A stretch of 64,000 bases of DNA. It comes from Dulcicalothrix desertica PCC 7102 (GTDB lineage Bacteria > Cyanobacteriota > Cyanobacteriia > Cyanobacteriales > Nostocaceae). Positions 34,755 through 43,979 of the stretch are shown here, in pieces; position 1 is the first letter of the stretch; each line of letters starts with the position of its first letter. The position numbers and the translations under genes are program-made. Location: NCBI RefSeq assembly GCF_003991905.1, contig NZ_RSCL01000016.1, positions 209,983-273,982 of the forward strand, in the 5' to 3' direction. The notes beneath the pieces were generated by a model. It saw only the letters and a list, made by a program, of their open reading frames with translations, ran no database searches and had not been told where the DNA came from.

Positions 34755-36470
34755 ATGAGCTATCGAATGTCGCGCCGCGCGTATGCGGAAACTTTTGGCC
34801 CTACAGTTGGCGATAAAGTCCGTCTTGCTGACACAGAATTATTTATCGAAGTCGAACGTGACTTTACTATATATGGCGATGAAGTAAAGTTTGGCGGCGG
34901 TAAAGTTATTCGTGATGGCATGGGTCAGGCACCTATCTCAAACCAAGACGGCGCCGTTGATGTTGTAATTACCAATGCTTTAATTCTTGACTGGTGGGGT
35001 ATTGTTAAAGCTGATATTGGGATTAAAGACGGGAAGATATACAAAATAGGTAAAGCTGGAAATCCTTATATTCAAGACAATGTAGATATAATTATTGGGC
35101 CGGGAACGGAAGCGATAGCAGGAGAAGGAATGATTCTCACTGCTGGTGGTATTGATACTCACATACATTTTATTTGCCCGCAGCAGATAGAAGTCGCCAT
35201 AGCATCGGGTATTACAACAATGATAGGTGGTGGAACTGGGCCTGCTGCGGGTACAAATGCTACTACTTGTACGCCGGGGCCTTGGAATATTTACCGGATG
35301 CTACAAGCTGCTGATGCGTTTCCAATGAATTTAGGATTTATGGGGAAGGGCAATGCTAGTCAACCTCAAGGACTTGTTGAACAAATTGAAGCGGGTGCTA
35401 TGGGGTTGAAGTTACACGAAGATTGGGGTACTACACCTGCTGCTATCGATACTTGTTTAAGCGTTGCGGATGATTATGATGTGCAGGTGGCAATACATAC
35501 TGATACTCTCAACGAAGCTGGTTTTGTTGAAGATACTATTGCCGCTTTCAAGAACCGTGTTATCCATACTTACCATACCGAAGGCGCCGGAGGAGGACAT
35601 GCACCCGACATTATTAAAGTATGTGGAGAAGCGAATGTTCTGCCATCTTCTACTAACCCAACTCGTCCTTATACTGTAAATACTCTTGATGAACACCTTG
35701 ATATGTTAATGGTATGTCATCACCTTGATGCGGATATTCCCGAAGATGTGGCTTTTGCTGAGTCGCGTATTCGTCGCGAAACTATTGCCGCTGAAGATAT
35801 TTTGCACGATTTAGGCGCCTTTAGTATGATTTCCTCTGACTCGCAGGCAATGGGACGAGTAGGTGAGGTGATTATTCGTACTTGGCAAACGGGACATAAA
35901 ATGAAAGTGCAGCGTGGTGGCAACGGATTACCAACGGATGTAGCGGATAATGATAACTTTCGGGCGAAGCGGTATGTGGCGAAGTATACGATAAATCCGG
36001 CGATTACGCATGGGATAGCTCAGTATGTGGGTTCTGTGGAAGAAGGTAAAATTGCTGATTTGTGTTTGTGGCGCCCTGCTTTTTTTGGTGTGAAGCCAGA
36101 GATGGTTATTAAAGGGGGAATGATTGCTTGGGCGCAGATGGGTGATGCAAATGCTAGTATTCCTACACCTCAACCTGTGCATATGCGTCCAATGTTTGGC
36201 AGTTTTGGCGGCGCCGTAGGTGCGACTTCATTAACTTTTGTGTCTCAAGAAGCTTTAAAACGAGATATACCTAACCAGCTAAAATTAAAAAAACAAGTCG
36301 TTGCAGTTTCAGGTATTCGTAATTTAAGCAAGCGGGATATGAAATTAAACGATGCTATGCCACATATCGAAGTTGACCCAGAAACTTATGAAGTACGCGC
36401 GGATGGTGAGTTACTAACATGTGAACCCGCAACAATTTTACCTATGGCACAAAGATATTTCTTGTTTTAA
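34755..36470 (+). CDS. ureC: Urease alpha subunit
   Basis: 571 residues from the ATG at 34755 ([20 protein letters not shown]). This is the catalytic subunit with the dinuclear nickel site: [17 protein letters not shown], the carbamylated Lys in [28 protein letters not shown] and the active-site His in MVCHHLD. At about residues 389-398 the usual loop after HKMKVQRG is replaced by [11 protein letters not shown], encoded by a sequence about 30/33 identical to the dispersed GGCAACGGAT repeat. Core catalytic residues are intact, so activity is expected. ureE, ureF and ureG are not in the window. Confidence 0.97.
   Translation: MSYRMSRRAYAETFGPTVGDKVRLADTELFIEVERDFTIYGDEVKFGGGKVIRDGMGQAPISNQDGAVDVVITNALILDWWGIVKADIGIKDGKIYKIGKAGNPYIQDNVDIIIGPGTEAIAGEGMILTAGGIDTHIHFICPQQIEVAIASGITTMIGGGTGPAAGTNATTCTPGPWNIYRMLQAADAFPMNLGFMGKGNASQPQGLVEQIEAGAMGLKLHEDWGTTPAAIDTCLSVADDYDVQVAIHTDTLNEAGFVEDTIAAFKNRVIHTYHTEGAGGGHAPDIIKVCGEANVLPSSTNPTRPYTVNTLDEHLDMLMVCHHLDADIPEDVAFAESRIRRETIAAEDILHDLGAFSMISSDSQAMGRVGEVIIRTWQTGHKMKVQRGGNGLPTDVADNDNFRAKRYVAKYTINPAITHGIAQYVGSVEEGKIADLCLWRPAFFGVKPEMVIKGGMIAWAQMGDANASIPTPQPVHMRPMFGSFGGAVGATSLTFVSQEALKRDIPNQLKLKKQVVAVSGIRNLSKRDMKLNDAMPHIEVDPETYEVRADGELLTCEPATILPMAQRYFLF
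35919..35950 (+). repeat. GGCAACGGAT repeat within ureC coding sequence
   Basis: GGCAACGGATTACCAACGGA followed by TGTAGCGGATAA reads in frame as [10 protein letters not shown]. It differs from the intergenic copy at 21820 at only about three positions, and the changes avoid the TGA stop that the intergenic form would create. Confidence 0.7.
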
Positions 36471-36592
36471 CCCCCCTAGAATCCCCCCTAGCCCCCCTTA
36501 ATAAGGGGGGAATAAGAGGGTATTAAAGCCCCTTAATAAGGCGGAAAAAGAGTGGTTAAAGCCCCCCTTATCAAGGGGGGTTGGGGGGATCA
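36469..36592. repeat. C-run/G-run inverted repeat element
   Basis: AACCCCCCTAGAATCCCCCC at the left and GGGGGGTTGGGGGGATC at the right flank internal TTAATAAGGGGGG blocks. A longer relative is at 3448-3790. It lies directly after the ureC stop codon. Confidence 0.7.
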
Positions 36593-36606
36593 ATTCCCTT
36601 CAGCTT

Positions 36607-37146
36607 CTAAATACTCAAAGTTAGGATATTCAAAAATAGGACCATGAACTTCTTTAAAACTAAATCAACTTCATCCAAACCTAAAACGAGTGGTTGATTA
36701 ATTTCTTTTAAAAGATACTCTTCAAAATAATCAGTGCAGTTATCTTTACTGCCAAAAATCTCGTCCCAGTAATCAACTAATTTGTTGGGTAGCTCAAGTT
36801 TTTTTGCCACTCTGAGACAAAACCAACGGAGAAACTTATCTAAATCAGTAAAAACCTTACCATCTGCAAGTTGAAAGCTTAAAGGTACAGTGAGACAACC
36901 ATTCTGAGAAGCATGATGAAGAATCCGTGCCATAAGTGACGTTTTACCCATTTGTCGAGGCGCCTTAATACGTATTAATGAGCCTGGTTTCACTATTGCT
37001 TCGTAGCAACGTAGCTCAACTGGAGGACGTTCGATATAAAAAGCTGAAGCTAACTCTACTTGTCCTTCTGGTAATTCCGGCTCCGCAACGGGCAAAGGAG
37101 GACTATTTTGACCTTGGTAAAATTTAGATTTGTTGTTTTTGGTCAA
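36607..37146 (-). pseudogene. Truncated AAA-like domain ATPase
   Basis: The frame gives 179 residues matching only the start of the cyanobacterial AAA-like (AAA_35) ATPases: YIERPPVELRCYEAI, the Walker A IKAPRQMGKTSLMARIL, and the Walker B-like LVLGLDEVDLVL. Complete proteins run for several hundred residues more, often into a WD40 or effector region. Here similarity ends right after Walker B, and a short piece continuing it (GPIFEYPNFEYLEAEG) is in another frame before the sequence stops at a repeat element. It is an N-terminal fragment left by truncation. Confidence 0.7.
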
Positions 37147-37191
37147 GATGCTTCACGTAGTGAGGATGACACAAAATGAACTTTATAGAAA

Positions 37192-37224
37192 TGTTGGGTT
37201 TCGCAAAGCCGTAACCCAACCTAC
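37192..37224. repeat. Dispersed repeat 'GTTGGGTT...AACCCAACCTAC'
   Basis: A second copy of the hairpin repeat seen at 8411-8445. It ends one base before the stop codon of the Trypco1 gene. Confidence 0.65.
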
Positions 37225-37225
37225 G

Positions 37226-37609
37226 CTACTGTTGTTCTTCTGGTTGTGAGGGTTGTGGGGGTGGTAATTTGTTTACGTCTGGCGCCAAATTCCAGGTTAT
37301 TTTTACTTTTAGTGATGCTTGTCCGGTAGATTCGACGACGTAGACGGAACCTTTAGCTGTAAAGTTTATACCAAACTCAGCTTCGGCAAATGCAGGTTGT
37401 GATTCTTTTTGTAAAGCTTTAAATGCCTGTGTAATGGGACGGCAACCACGTATAATCAAGTCTCGAACGGCATCAAAACTCCGGTCTACTTTTTCTATGG
37501 CTATATCACTTGGTGCAGCTACACGTCCTACTGACACTTCTGGTACTTCTACTGCTACTAGGATAGTTTCACCATTGCCTGTGTCGAGTTCGATGATTTT
37601 ACGTGCCAT
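37226..37609 (-). CDS. Trypsin-co-occurring (Trypco1-type) domain protein
   Basis: A 127-residue protein of the CU044_2847/Trypco1 type: an opening IELDTGNGETILVAVEVPE strand pair, a helical middle (FDAVRDLIIRGCRPITQAF), then the diagnostic AEAEFGINFTAKGSVYVV and a closing SLKVKITW strand. The domain is named for co-occurrence with trypsin-like proteases in NTP-dependent conflict and signalling systems. No protease is adjacent here, but a truncated AAA ATPase gene lies 80 bases downstream, so this may be the remains of such a system. The C-terminus is Pro/Gln-rich. Confidence 0.75.
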   Translation of the reverse strand: MARKIIELDTGNGETILVAVEVPEVSVGRVAAPSDIAIEKVDRSFDAVRDLIIRGCRPITQAFKALQKESQPAFAEAEFGINFTAKGSVYVVESTGQASLKVKITWNLAPDVNKLPPPQPSQPEEQQ

Positions 37610-37797
37610 GATTTTGTTGATAAGTAATTATGTTGAATAAACTAGGCGCCAAATAGTATATACAGTAACTTGATAATTGCTTTCTGACAAAGAATCATTC
37701 TTAGGCATGAGGCAAAATCCAAGAACTATACCAAAATAGGGATATAAATAAAACTTATTTCTATCTTTTGGTTGTTAACTTCATAATTCCTTAATAT

Positions 37798-38892
37798 ATG
37801 ACTTATTCTGCTGCTCGGTCAGACAAAATCCTTATTGTTGATGATTCCCCTGATAATGTATTTCTGATTGGAACCATTTTAGAAGAAGACGGTTATATCG
37901 TTAGTACGGCTGAAAATGGTGCCACTGCGTTGGCAAAAATCGAGGAATCTAGTTTCGATTTGGTGTTGCTTGATTTAATGATGCCCGGTATGGATGGTTA
38001 CGAGGTTACACGCCGTATCCGTGCAAATAAGGAACTGCGGTTTATGCCGATTCTCTTAATTACGGCACATGATTCTCCAAATGTAGCTCAGGGTTTAGAT
38101 TTAGGCGCCGATGATTTTATTCGTAAGCCCGTGACTGTTGATGAACTTCTTGCGCGCGTGCGTTCTTTGTTACGTCTAAAACACAGTATTGATGAACGTG
38201 ATGAAATCGCTCGGCAAAGAGAGGATTTTGTATCGCGTCTTACTCATGACTTACGCACACCGTTGGTTGCTGCTGAACGGATGCTCGAATTATTATTGCA
38301 GGGCGCCGTTGGTGAACTATCGCCACAAATGAACGAAATTATCACCATTATGGGACGCAGTAATACTAATTTACTGGAGATGGTGAATACTTTACTTGAA
38401 GTTTATCGGTTTGAAGCAGGACGTAAAGCGCTGGCTTTTTTTCCGGTAGATATAAATAAGTTGCTTCAAGAAATAGCCGGGGAGTTGGCGCCTATTGCAC
38501 AACCTAAAGGACTAACAATAAATTTGGAAGCAAAATTAGACCAAGTTACCGTTATGGGTGACCGCTTGGAACTTCATCGACTGTTTACTAACTTAGTAGG
38601 TAATGCAATCAAGTTTACCGATAAAGGTGGAGTCACTATTCGTCTTACGAAAGCAAGTGATACAGATGAAAGCATTGTGGTGGAAGTAGTTGATACAGGG
38701 ATGGGTATTCCACTAGAAGAACAAACAACTTTATTTGAAAGGTTTCGTCAAGGTAGTCACAAGCGTTCAGGTAGCGGTTTAGGCTTATATCTTTCGCGTC
38801 GTATTGTTGAAGCACATCAAGGAACTATTCATGTTAGTTCTCTTGTTGGGAAAGGAAGCATATTTACTGTTTGTTTGCCAATGAAACAGTAG
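37798..38892 (+). CDS. Receiver-histidine kinase hybrid
   Basis: A 364-residue soluble signalling protein. The receiver domain comes first (residues 10-125) with acidic pair Asp15-Asp16, phospho-acceptor Asp59 (LLDLMMPGMDG) and Lys110. It is followed by a HisKA dimerisation helix with His150 (SRLTHDLRTPL) and an ATPase domain with N, G1 and G2 boxes (NLVGNAIKFTDKGG, VVDTGMGIP, GSGLGLYLSRRIV). There is no sensor or membrane domain, so it probably works in a relay. The TAG stop codon is the second to fourth base of a 28-base palindromic repeat (38889-38916). Confidence 0.93.
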   Translation: MTYSAARSDKILIVDDSPDNVFLIGTILEEDGYIVSTAENGATALAKIEESSFDLVLLDLMMPGMDGYEVTRRIRANKELRFMPILLITAHDSPNVAQGLDLGADDFIRKPVTVDELLARVRSLLRLKHSIDERDEIARQREDFVSRLTHDLRTPLVAAERMLELLLQGAVGELSPQMNEIITIMGRSNTNLLEMVNTLLEVYRFEAGRKALAFFPVDINKLLQEIAGELAPIAQPKGLTINLEAKLDQVTVMGDRLELHRLFTNLVGNAIKFTDKGGVTIRLTKASDTDESIVVEVVDTGMGIPLEEQTTLFERFRQGSHKRSGSGLGLYLSRRIVEAHQGTIHVSSLVGKGSIFTVCLPMKQ

Positions 38893-38916
38893 AGACGTGA
38901 TTAATCACGTCTCCAC
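38889..38916. repeat. GTAGAGACG palindrome overlapping a stop codon
   Basis: Near-perfect palindrome (GTAGAGACGTGATT and AATCACGTCTCCAC). Its TAG serves as stop of the kinase gene. Same family as 8470-8497. Confidence 0.75.
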
Positions 38917-39020
38917 ATCATGGTAAAGCAAGTTTTGACACTTTTTCACATTATAAAAGTGTGTTAAATAGACCTGTATTTTTTGATTTTAAGTTATTGT
39001 ATGCTCCGGCGCGCTAATTT

Positions 39021-39191
39021 ATGAATGATTATATTATGCAGGCGCCAACTTTATTGTTTCAAGATAAAGTCCGAGAGTTAGAAAATATATATATAGGAGA
39101 AATGAATGTTTCTGAAATTAACTTGGTGACATGTAACGCAGTTTGTCACCCTAAAAGTCGAAAAATTATTGGCGCCTACAAATTAGATTGA
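39021..39191 (+). CDS. Small open reading frame, doubtful
   Basis: A 56-codon frame from ATG at 39021, reading MNDYIMQAPTLLFQDKVREL and ending GAYKLD. It contains two GGCGCC sites. No ribosome site stands before the ATG, and no family is recognised. It faces the kinase wreck at 39198-39940 and could be chance or a fragment of a larger lost gene. Confidence 0.25.
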   Translation: MNDYIMQAPTLLFQDKVRELENIYIGEMNVSEINLVTCNAVCHPKSRKIIGAYKLD

Positions 39192-39197
39192 GAATAC

Positions 39198-39940
39198 CTA
39201 ACCTACGTGGGGAATCCGAATTACAAAAGTAGCATCATTCCCTGGTGAGGAAATGCACTCTAAACTACCACTATGTTTTTCAGTCACAATTTGATAGCTT
39301 ATAGATAATCCCAAACCCGTACCTTTACCTTCTGGTTTAGTAGTAAAGAAAGCTTTAAATAATTTCTGTCTTACTTCCTCACTCATACCCATACCATTGT
39401 CACCGACTCAAATAAATAATTTAGAATCAGCTTGTGCAAATGCAACGCATAAAGTCCATACCCATCTTCGTATTTTTGGTAATTAGCAAGAGACTGTACC
39501 TCGTCATAAACATCACCCGTGAGTCGGCAAGGATAAATCGAATGTCCCATGAGGTTGAGAACGACTTGGTGTATCATCTCGGTATGGCTTAACTGAACTT
39601 CTTGCCGAGAGGAGCGAATTGTTTCTATATGGAATGCGATTTGAGATTCAAGAGAAGAAAGTGTTTGCCCAGTCCAATAAGAATAATTAATTCTAATTCT
39701 GGAATTGCATCAATAATGATTTGGGCATTGTTCCTCAAAGCATTTAAAAAAATCTTTTTCCAATATTGTAAACGTTCCTGACTTTCTGTTAGTAGCTGAC
39801 TAATTAACCCGCGATAAGCTTGTAATGGCGCCGATAAAGGAATGTTACGTTTAAACTGGTCAAATTTACCAGAGGTCAAATAACCTTTTCGTCTGGTTAA
39901 ATTTCTGATAATTTCATTAATTAATGCTGTTTTACCAAAT
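39198..39940 (-). pseudogene. Wreck of a giant Ser/Thr kinase-ATPase-histidine kinase gene
   Basis: From the right, one frame reads GKTALINEIIRNLTRRKGYL, then TSGKFDQFKRNIPLSAPLQA and NNAQIIIDAIPELELII. This is the start of the AAA ATPase domain of the large kinase/ATPase/histidine-kinase proteins common in filamentous cyanobacteria. After about 39620 the sequence jumps to the C-terminal histidine-kinase ATPase domain (MIHQVVLNLMGHSIYP; then GMSEEVRQKLFKAFFTTKPE with GKGTGLGLSISYQIV) in other frames. Complete relatives exceed 1,500 residues; most of the middle is missing and frames are broken. About 290 bases beyond it (39941-40239) carry only repeats. Confidence 0.8.
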
Positions 39941-40146
39941 AATGGTGTTTATGCCTTCATAAACTATCTCGGTAATCTCATAGCTTGTTATTATAAAATT
40001 TGACGGCATAATTTCACTTCTTGCCTATACAGTAAATCTATATTTAGATTTCCCGTATTTTTAGTGAAACTAAACTTACTATCTATTAAAAAAATTTATA
40101 TTTAAACTCACAAAGTCAAGTTTTTGTAAATAAAGATGATTAGGTG

Positions 40147-40231
40147 TGACGGGCAAGGATGCCCGTTCCACAAGATAAGCTATCCACAAGATAAGCTATC
40201 CACAAGATAAGCTATCCACAAGATAAGCTAT
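40147..40231. repeat. GGGCAAGGATGCCC palindrome followed by 16-base tandem repeat
   Basis: A palindrome of the 2794 family (GACGGGCAAGGATGCCCGTT) leads into four perfect copies of CCACAAGATAAGCTAT between 40168 and 40231. The copies are identical, which indicates recent expansion. The tract ends just before the stop codon of the sulfite-oxidase-like gene. Confidence 0.85.
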
Positions 40232-40239
40232 AAGTATAT

Positions 40240-40836
40240 CTAATAACTGTAACGTTCTTCGGCAAAGGGTTCGCCACGTTGATGATAACCGTTACGTTCC
40301 CAAAAACCTAGGTCTTCTTTTTCGAGAAATTCTAAACCATTTATCCACTTAGCGCTTTTCCAAGCATAAAGGTGAGGTACAACTAACCGCATTGGACCAC
40401 CATGCTCTGCTGGTAGTGGTTCACCAAATAATTTAAACGCGAAAAAGTTTTCTTCGCGCACAAAATCATCCATTGAAATGTTGGTTGTATAACCGCCATA
40501 ACAATGCTCCATTATATGCTTGGCTCGTGGGTCTACTTCGATGACTTTCATAAAGTCTGTGACTTTAATACCAGTCCATTTCACATCTAGTTTCGACCAA
40601 CGGGTGACACAATGAAAATCAGCAGTAAATTCACTTTGGGGTAACTGCATAAAGTTATCCCAAGTCAAAATTTTAGGCGCCGCAGTACCCGATATACGAA
40701 ATTCCCATTCCTTCATATCGACTGGAGGAGTCGAGCCATAAGTTAATACGGGGAAACCGTTCGTTAAATATTGACCGGGAGGTACTCGGTCATTAGGTTC
40801 GGTTGGTTTTTGAAAAAATTTCCCTGGCATCGGCAA
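40240..40836 (-). CDS. Sulfite-oxidase-fold molybdopterin-dependent oxidoreductase
   Basis: A 198-residue soluble protein made of the molybdopterin-binding domain of the sulfite oxidase family (YuiH/MsrP-like). The Mo-ligand Cys is in DFHCVTRWSKLDVKWTGI; other family marks are TWDNFMQLPQ, CYGGYTTNISMDDF, LPAEHGGPMRLVVPHLYAWKSAKWI and FWERNGYHQRGEPFAEERY. There is no signal peptide, so unlike MsrP it should be cytosolic. The redox partner and substrate are unknown. It would depend on Mo cofactor made with moeA (29332). Confidence 0.9.
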   Translation of the reverse strand: MPMPGKFFQKPTEPNDRVPPGQYLTNGFPVLTYGSTPPVDMKEWEFRISGTAAPKILTWDNFMQLPQSEFTADFHCVTRWSKLDVKWTGIKVTDFMKVIEVDPRAKHIMEHCYGGYTTNISMDDFVREENFFAFKLFGEPLPAEHGGPMRLVVPHLYAWKSAKWINGLEFLEKEDLGFWERNGYHQRGEPFAEERYSY

Positions 40837-40839
40837 AAA

Positions 40840-40939
40840 GAGTTAGGAGTTAGGAGTTAGGAGTTAGGAGTTAAGAGTTACTCAGCACTCAGCACTCATC
40901 ACTCATAACTCGTACAGACGTGATTAATCACGTCTCTAC
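40840..40939. repeat. Heptanucleotide tandem repeats plus GTAGAGACG palindrome
   Basis: AGTTAGG iterations (about five) from 40840, then CTCAGCA iterations to about 40900, then a palindrome of the 8470 family at 40912-40939 (GTACAGACGTGATT and its complement). This compound block separates rpmF from the upstream start of the sulfite-oxidase-like gene. Confidence 0.8.
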
Positions 40940-40944
40940 TATTA

Positions 40945-41121
40945 TTACTCTTCGTCTTCGCTTTCTTCTTCATCTGTTGGATAGACGAAGGTTGAACGTC
41001 CACTCAATATTGATTTACCGAGGGAAATTGCTTTTTGTGCTTGGACTTCAGCTTTGCGTCTCCAAGTCGCACGTCGTGAGTCACGCTTAGATTTTGAGGT
41101 TTTCTTCTTTGGAACAGCCAT
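40945..41121 (-). CDS. rpmF: 50S ribosomal protein L32
   Basis: 58 residues from the ATG at 41121 ([20 protein letters not shown]); an upstream in-frame Met is not needed. The end is an acidic tail (DEEESEDEE) typical of cyanobacterial L32. It lacks the zinc Cys pairs of other L32 proteins. Confidence 0.96.
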   Translation of the reverse strand: MAVPKKKTSKSKRDSRRATWRRKAEVQAQKAISLGKSILSGRSTFVYPTDEEESEDEE

Positions 41122-41209
41122 GTTAGCGGATATCGCAATTTTTGACAACCTTTTTATTCTATGCCATTTACGATAATTGGGAATAAACCAATTCAGAAGA
41201 GTGCATTAT

Positions 41210-41755
41210 TCACTGGTTCGGATTTCTTGGACTTGCTGGTGCTGGTGCTGGTTCTGGCTGAGGAACTGGTTGTTGAGTTAGTGAGGAGTCAAATTGTAAT
41301 AAACTACGTGCAGTCTTAAAATACTTTGCCCAAACTTTGGGGTCAGGACGGTTACGCCATTGTTGACGACTAACTCGTAATTCTAGTATTGGTGCAATTG
41401 CGCCATAATTTTGCCCAGATACTATAACTGATACTTCTGTAATTAAAATATCTTGGTCGAAAGTCCGCTGTGCGGCCGCGCGTGCTGCAGCTTCTGCTCT
41501 AGTTAGCATGTTTTGGTAAGTTTCTTCAAACAAGCGGTCAATGACAATATCACCTGTTGCAGTATAAGCTCGCACTAATTGTGGTGCTATTCCTTCCGTA
41601 GCAACCCATACAGGTACGGCTATACCTAACATTAATATGGCTTTAACTATCCGGATTTTTGCTTCTAACCTAGGATCATAGAGATTAAATAACTTTAAAA
41701 TATTCTCTACCTGTAGTGTATTTATGCTTAAAGATTTATGAATACTATTTTTCAT
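41210..41755 (-). CDS. Hypothetical membrane-anchored protein
   Basis: A 181-residue protein with one hydrophobic helix (about residues 38-55: AILMLGIAVPVWVATEG) followed by an exposed domain containing AEAAARAAAQRTFDQDILIT and EVSVIVSGQNYGAIAPILEL, and a Pro/Ala-rich C-terminal tail. It resembles small exported cyanobacterial proteins of unknown role. It stands alone between rpmF and the caspase-like gene. Confidence 0.6.
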   Translation of the reverse strand: MKNSIHKSLSINTLQVENILKLFNLYDPRLEAKIRIVKAILMLGIAVPVWVATEGIAPQLVRAYTATGDIVIDRLFEETYQNMLTRAEAAARAAAQRTFDQDILITEVSVIVSGQNYGAIAPILELRVSRQQWRNRPDPKVWAKYFKTARSLLQFDSSLTQQPVPQPEPAPAPASPRNPNQ

Positions 41756-41931
41756 ATGTTTTTCGCTCCTGAGAAACTCCTAATTGAGATTGCATTAAAA
41801 AGCAAGTAATAAATTTAACCTTAAATCTTACTGGTCGAAATAATCACTTAGACTATTAGACATAGGTTAGCCTTGTTTTTTAGCAGAAGCAAACCGCAAT
41901 TCTTCGATAATGTAAACCAAGTGCAATCACA

Positions 41932-43971
41932 GTGATGGCAAATAACTGGGCGATAGCCATCGGTATCAATCAATATCAGTTCCTTCAACCTCTAGCTTGC
42001 GCCGAAGCTGATGCTATGGCGCTCAGGGCTTTTTTGATTGAAGATGGCGCCTTCAAAGAGCAGCAATGCTTGTTGATGAGCGATACTTCGCCGCCAATTG
42101 GTGACCGACCGACTACTCCAACTAAGGAGAATATATTATTACTACTTGAGGATTTAGGCGCCGCTTGTTGGCACCCCCAAGACCGGGTGTGGTTTTTTTT
42201 CAGTGGATACGGAGTAAACCACAACGGTAGAGATTATTTAATGCCCGTTGATGGTACTCCTGAACGTATTGAAGAAACGGGCATTGAAGTTGCAGCCCTG
42301 ATGCAAAGTCTACAGGTATCAGGCGTTAACTTACTAATGTTGCTTGATATTAACCGTGCGTTTGGAACATTGAACGAGATATACGTTGGGCAAGAAATCA
42401 TTGACCTCGCGCAGGAGTTACAACTCCCCTTGATTTTGTCGTGCCAACCCGAACAATTTTCCTACGAAAGCAACGAACTCGGACACGGTTTCTTTACAGC
42501 AGCACTTTTAGAGGCTTTACGTTCAGGTAATGGCAACACATTAGGCGAATTAGAAGCCTATTTAAGCATTCGGACACCAGAACTCTGTCAGCATTTCTGG
42601 CGCCCGACACAAAACCCTGTCACAGTTATTACTTCAAGCAAGCAGGTTATTTTGGGAAACTTTGAATTAGAAAACGACGACGCACCAGCGATAGTAGTGT
42701 CTGAAGAAATCTTCGCTAACTCACTATCAGCTCCCCTATTAGAAAGCGCTACAAACAAAAACTCACATCCAGCACAGTCTCCACCAAATTACTATTCGCA
42801 GCTTCAAAATGCTCAAAATGCGACAAACATCAAAAATCAAGTTGCCACAACTAATTTTGGTGAATATGGGCAAGGATATACAAATTCTGGTGTACAGTCA
42901 GCAATTCCACAAGCTAGTCAACGAATCTTACCCCCTTCGCTTCCTCCAGCTAGACCTAGGGTTGAAACTCAACAACCAGTTAGCAGCATTCCATTACCAG
43001 AAGAACATCCAAACGAACATCAAGAACACGAAAATAGTGCAGGTGTTCCATTTTGGCTACAAGTATTATTGTGGGGTGGTAGCATGACGTTACTGCTAGG
43101 GATGATAGTACTTTTATTATTCCGCAATCAATCTGGAGTAGAGCAAAATAACTCAACATCATCTAATGTCACCCCAGATGAAACATCACTCGTTACAACT
43201 GCAAAAGAAAATTCAGTCGCTAGACCACCTAGTACATCTGAGCAAACGGCGCCTGTTACACAACTAACTACACAACCGACTACACGCCCAACTATACAAC
43301 CAACCGCATCACCCACTGCAAGTGCAACACCTGAAACTACGCTAAAACCTCAACTAGCAGCACCAATAGTAATAAACCCACAAATTCGTAAACAAGCACT
43401 TGCCGAGTTAGATAGATTATCGCTTACCCCTACACAAGCAAATGATTTGAAGATAGCTATTGCTGCCGCACGTAAAATCAAACCAGACGACCAGCAATAC
43501 TCTCAAGCGCAGGCTAATATTCAAGTTTGGAACAGTATGATATTTGATTTAGCACAGGAACGTGCTAAAAAACGCCAGTATTCATCGGCTGTTGCTGCTG
43601 CTCAACTAATTGGTGAAAATGAAGCGTTATACCCAAAAGCAGATTCAGCAGTTACACAATGGCGCCAACAGGCTAAACAATATGTAAGTAATAAGACAGT
43701 TGTTGAAGCAGCTACAGGTTTGGTTAAACCAGGACAAGCATCAAGCTATAACCGCGCGATAGAAGTTGCTAAAAAAGTACCGAAGGGTGAACCAGGTTTC
43801 GACGCAGCGCAAAAATCTATCGATAAATGGAGTAAGGAAATATTAAATCTAGCCAGAAAGCGCGCGGCAAAAGGTGACAGACAAGCGGCAGTTAGTACAG
43901 CCACTCTAGTTCCACAAGGAACACCCGCTTACAGCGCAGCACAAAGAGCCATTCAACAGTGGAAAAAATAA
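41932..43971 (+). CDS. Pseudo-orthocaspase (inactive caspase-fold) membrane protein
   Basis: A 679-residue protein. Residues 1-235 form a caspase-like p20 domain: WAIAIGINQYQ, then FFFSGYGVNHNGRDYLMPVDG and LLMLLDINRAFG. In active caspases these motifs are SGHG and D-x-C; here the catalytic His is Tyr93 and the Cys is Asn141, so protease activity is not expected. A Ser/Gln/Pro-rich linker leads to one transmembrane helix (WLQVLLWGGSMTLLLGMIVL), a Thr/Pro-rich stretch and a C-terminal region with repeated helical units (AIAAARKIKPDDQQYSQAQ, AIEVAKKVPKGEPGFDAAQ). Cyanobacterial pseudo-orthocaspases of this kind are known. No partner gene is adjacent. Confidence 0.85.
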   Translation: MMANNWAIAIGINQYQFLQPLACAEADAMALRAFLIEDGAFKEQQCLLMSDTSPPIGDRPTTPTKENILLLLEDLGAACWHPQDRVWFFFSGYGVNHNGRDYLMPVDGTPERIEETGIEVAALMQSLQVSGVNLLMLLDINRAFGTLNEIYVGQEIIDLAQELQLPLILSCQPEQFSYESNELGHGFFTAALLEALRSGNGNTLGELEAYLSIRTPELCQHFWRPTQNPVTVITSSKQVILGNFELENDDAPAIVVSEEIFANSLSAPLLESATNKNSHPAQSPPNYYSQLQNAQNATNIKNQVATTNFGEYGQGYTNSGVQSAIPQASQRILPPSLPPARPRVETQQPVSSIPLPEEHPNEHQEHENSAGVPFWLQVLLWGGSMTLLLGMIVLLLFRNQSGVEQNNSTSSNVTPDETSLVTTAKENSVARPPSTSEQTAPVTQLTTQPTTRPTIQPTASPTASATPETTLKPQLAAPIVINPQIRKQALAELDRLSLTPTQANDLKIAIAAARKIKPDDQQYSQAQANIQVWNSMIFDLAQERAKKRQYSSAVAAAQLIGENEALYPKADSAVTQWRQQAKQYVSNKTVVEAATGLVKPGQASSYNRAIEVAKKVPKGEPGFDAAQKSIDKWSKEILNLARKRAAKGDRQAAVSTATLVPQGTPAYSAAQRAIQQWKK

Positions 43972-43979
43972 CCATAAAT

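Noticed and set aside
35457..35696. Open frames on both strands within ureC
   Set aside because: They lie wholly within a well conserved catalytic gene and show no protein-like features.
39021..39191. Small frame considered as a regulator of the adjacent kinase
   Set aside because: No start signal or homology; kept only as a low-confidence feature.
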